Shown here: positions 62,398 through 64,000 of the stretch, in pieces
Numbering within the stretch: position 1 is the first letter of the stretch
Layout: the number at the start of each line of letters is the position of its first letter
NCBI GenBank assembly: GCA_964591275.1
Contig: CAZQAE010000003.1
Span: 78,830 to 142,829, forward strand
Direction: 5' to 3'
Source: G963674685 sp964591275
Lineage (GTDB): Bacteria; Lernaellota; Lernaellaia; JACKCT01
Length of the DNA: 64,000 nucleotides
Program-made: the position numbers and the translations under genes
The notes under the pieces: model-generated
What the model was told of the DNA's origin: nothing
Databases searched by the model: none
What the model saw: the letters and a program-made list of their open reading frames with translations, nothing else

Positions 62398-63072
62398 CTA
62401 GAAATGATACCCCGCGCCGATGCCGATGGAAGGGCCGAAGGTCTCGAAGCCCAGGTTCAGCGTAGCGTACCAATTGTCGTCGATGATGAATTTCCAGTCG
62501 GCGTCAAGGTGAAAGAGCGGCCAAATCGGCATGAAACTTTTGCCGTTGTCTTCAGTTTCCGGCTGTACATCATCTTCTTCGAGATCATCCTCATCAATGC
62601 CGGCAGCTCCCGGCCCAGTTTCATAGTCGTACTGGGTGATGTCGCCGTAGCGGAATCCGACGCCCAAGCCGATGCCGGGGTTGAAGTGAACGCGCTCGTG
62701 AAGAGGGATATTGAAAGAAACATCAAAGCTGGGGCCCATGACGCCGCTGCTGCCGAATTCAACGTAGGTCTGATCGAGATAACTGGCGCCGTTCATGCGC
62801 CACACGCCATCGTCGGCGGATAGAAAATAATGGTAAAGGGAACCGCCGAGATTGACGATGCCAAGCGTGTATCCGGCGTAGAGAGCAAAGTGGCTGGCGG
62901 AAACATCGGGGTGCTCCTCATAGGCCGTATCCACCATCATGCCGAAACTGTTGTAACCGACTTTTGCGCCGACATACGGCGCCTCCGAGTCCTGATCAGC
63001 CAAAGCCGCGCCGCAAAACGACAAGGACAGTACGAAAACTAAAAATTGGATGCCAAGTGTATTGCCGCGCAT
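62398..63072 (-). CDS. Outer-membrane beta-barrel protein
   Basis: A 224-residue protein with a signal peptide ending GAALA (about 26). Alternating strands such as YVGAKVGYNSFGM, FALYAGYTLGIVNLGGSLYHYF and PSIGIGAGYHF-end (terminal Phe) are OMP features. A loop rich in Glu/Asp (GIDEDDLEEDDVQPE) sits near residue 165. The start at 63072 has AAAGGAG upstream. Function unknown. Confidence 0.78.
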   Translation of the reverse strand: MRGNTLGIQFLVFVLSLSFCGAALADQDSEAPYVGAKVGYNSFGMMVDTAYEEHPDVSASHFALYAGYTLGIVNLGGSLYHYFLSADDGVWRMNGASYLDQTYVEFGSSGVMGPSFDVSFNIPLHERVHFNPGIGLGVGFRYGDITQYDYETGPGAAGIDEDDLEEDDVQPETEDNGKSFMPIWPLFHLDADWKFIIDDNWYATLNLGFETFGPSIGIGAGYHF

Positions 63073-63192
63073 GGAACGCTCCTTTGATGAAATGCAATTT
63101 TTCGTGAAACTCACATTCAAGGATAAGCAGGATAACCCAAGGAAAACCGTTTTTCAAGCGATGCTAATCGTCACCCCGCACTCCTTATGTCG

Positions 63193-63444
63193 CTATTCAA
63201 CTTGAGCTTGGCGCTCATCGAATACTCGAATGTTTTTTTCGTTGGCGCTCCATCCCGCATCGTACAGATTTGGCAAAGTCACCGGCAAACGTCCGCCCGG
63301 CTCGTCGTCGTCCACGGCATCATCATCCATTGCGTCGTCATCCCCATCATCCGCGGAATCATCATCATCGCCGCAACCGCACGAAAGAGAAAAAGAAGCC
63401 AGGCACAAAAAAACAAAAGTCAATGAAAGCATCGATGTCCGCAT
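63193..63444 (-). CDS. 83-residue Asp-rich mini-lipoprotein
   Basis: A lipobox at LSC (about C22), CGDDDD after it, an Asp-rich tether (25-48) and a short tail (GRLPVTLPNLYDAGWSANEK). The signal and tether resemble the larger lipoproteins at 1514, 2893, 42280 and 53744, but the functional domain is missing. GGGGAGA precedes the start. It could be a truncated member or a genuine short surface lipoprotein. Confidence 0.65.
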   Translation of the reverse strand: MRTSMLSLTFVFLCLASFSLSCGCGDDDDSADDGDDDAMDDDAVDDDEPGGRLPVTLPNLYDAGWSANEKNIRVFDERQAQVE

Positions 63445-63570
63445 TTAATCTCCCCATAGATTTGCAGGGGAAGCTACAAAAGCTGACATCAAATGGCAAG
63501 TGCGCACATAGAATTTTCTATCGACAATAATGTGGGTGCGCTTTGTGCAAATCAAGAGGGAGGGATGGCG

Positions 63571-64000
63571 TCACCATCGACATTCGTAAACGTCGAATAT
63601 GGCGCCCGTCGCCTTGTTGGCCGGCGACGACCAGACCAGAGTATAAGTTCCTTCCGGCACGTGTTTTGTGAGATGCAAAAAACTTTTTTCCCACTGGCGC
63701 ATCAGAACCAGATACGCCGGACATTTTTCAAAGAGAATAGGGCCGATGCCTGCTACGGCGAGTTTGTTTTTAGCCAGTCGTTTCGCGATACTTTCATCGG
63801 TCAGTCCCACGATGTCCAGAATCGGGCGTTTGGCCCAGTAAATCATCGCCCCTACGTCGTGCACAGCGATGAGTTGCCACGGTTCCGACCTTTCTCGGAC
63901 GTAATCTACCGTCGGCTTCACGTAACGCTCCGTCTGCCTCACATCCTTCACGTAGGTTTGTCTCCAGGAAGTGGCGGAGTTCATCGTCTCGGCCAGCATC
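63571..64000 (-). CDS. C-terminal part of a membrane glycosyltransferase-like protein (5' end outside window)
   Basis: At least 142 residues remain. The visible region (VHDVGAMIYWAKRPILDIVGLTDESIAKRLAK) is typical of the periplasmic C-terminal domain of ArnT/PMT-like or related multi-pass glycosyltransferases. The membrane part would lie beyond 64000. It is distinct from the two copies at 48878 and 50934. Confidence 0.65.
   Translation of the reverse strand, partial: MLAETMNSATSWRQTYVKDVRQTERYVKPTVDYVRERSEPWQLIAVHDVGAMIYWAKRPILDIVGLTDESIAKRLAKNKLAVAGIGPILFEKCPAYLVLMRQWEKSFLHLTKHVPEGTYTLVWSSPANKATGAIFDVYECRW

Overview
The window looks like a chromosomal stretch from a Gram-negative, metagenome-derived bacterium of deltaproteobacterial character. 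The grounds are outer-membrane beta-barrels and OmpA/thrombospondin-3 proteins, many lipobox lipoproteins with long Asp-rich tethers, Cys-rich DDGxFCNGxExC-type modules and Thr-rich linkers in secreted proteins, a selenoprotein, and a DUF4388/DnaJ regulator. The Asp-rich lipoproteins recall Lernaellota/Myxococcota-like genomes, but that placement is an inference. A run of ten Ns at 43417-43426 shows this is a scaffolded draft. No tRNA, rRNA, CRISPR array or complete insertion sequence was recognised.

Layout. 1-1430: a truncated galactokinase gene (-) with a promoter placed for a leaderless mRNA, divergent from a strong promoter driving a HesB/IscA-like selenoprotein whose in-frame UGA encodes selenocysteine, then a small SEC-C protein and a strong terminator. 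1514-4345: two related surface lipoprotein genes sharing a duplicated leader. 4712-8297: radical SAM, Wzt-type ABC ATPase and radical SAM genes in one operon. 8813-14330: secreted and lipoprotein genes and a response-regulator-like protein. 14384-19626: a tightly overlapping cofactor/envelope operon (nadC, birA, coaX, lipoprotein, OmpA, bioA), followed by nagB. 20647-23324: SurA-like, DUF58 and recO genes. 23390-28416: a tandemly duplicated three-gene cassette (SGNH esterase, MBOAT acyltransferase, 37-residue membrane peptide), probably for acylation of an exported glycan; the second MBOAT copy carries a Trp-to-UGA nonsense codon. 28527-39976: rlmB, a pseudopilin, a SurA-like lipoprotein, an outer-membrane protein, transaldolase, a large pseudo-receiver/DUF4388/DnaJ/TPR protein, TPR and secreted proteins, and a ferredoxin-domain protein. 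40296-47803: an Fe-alcohol dehydrogenase, a lipoprotein gene broken by an assembly chimera, a sigma-54 activator, an interrupted SnoaL-like gene, YgiQ, a VapC remnant and a zinc-ribbon protein. 48026-53492: a tandem duplication of a coiled-coil / membrane glycosyltransferase / ABC-2 permease unit with decayed inner copies. 53744-64000: a metallophosphoesterase lipoprotein, rsmB-fmt (- strand, fmt first), an L,D-transpeptidase-like lipoprotein, an interrupted small gene, an acyl-CoA synthetase, an outer-membrane protein, a mini-lipoprotein and the end of another membrane glycosyltransferase.

Taken together the genes describe a cell that invests heavily in its envelope and surface: glycan export and acylation, Asp-tethered lipoproteins, and peptidoglycan and protein folding functions, alongside ordinary cofactor, translation and repair genes. 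The most notable items are the selenoprotein that a standard gene caller would truncate, the duplicated SGNH/MBOAT/mini-peptide cassette, and three genes broken by single in-frame stop codons without frameshift.
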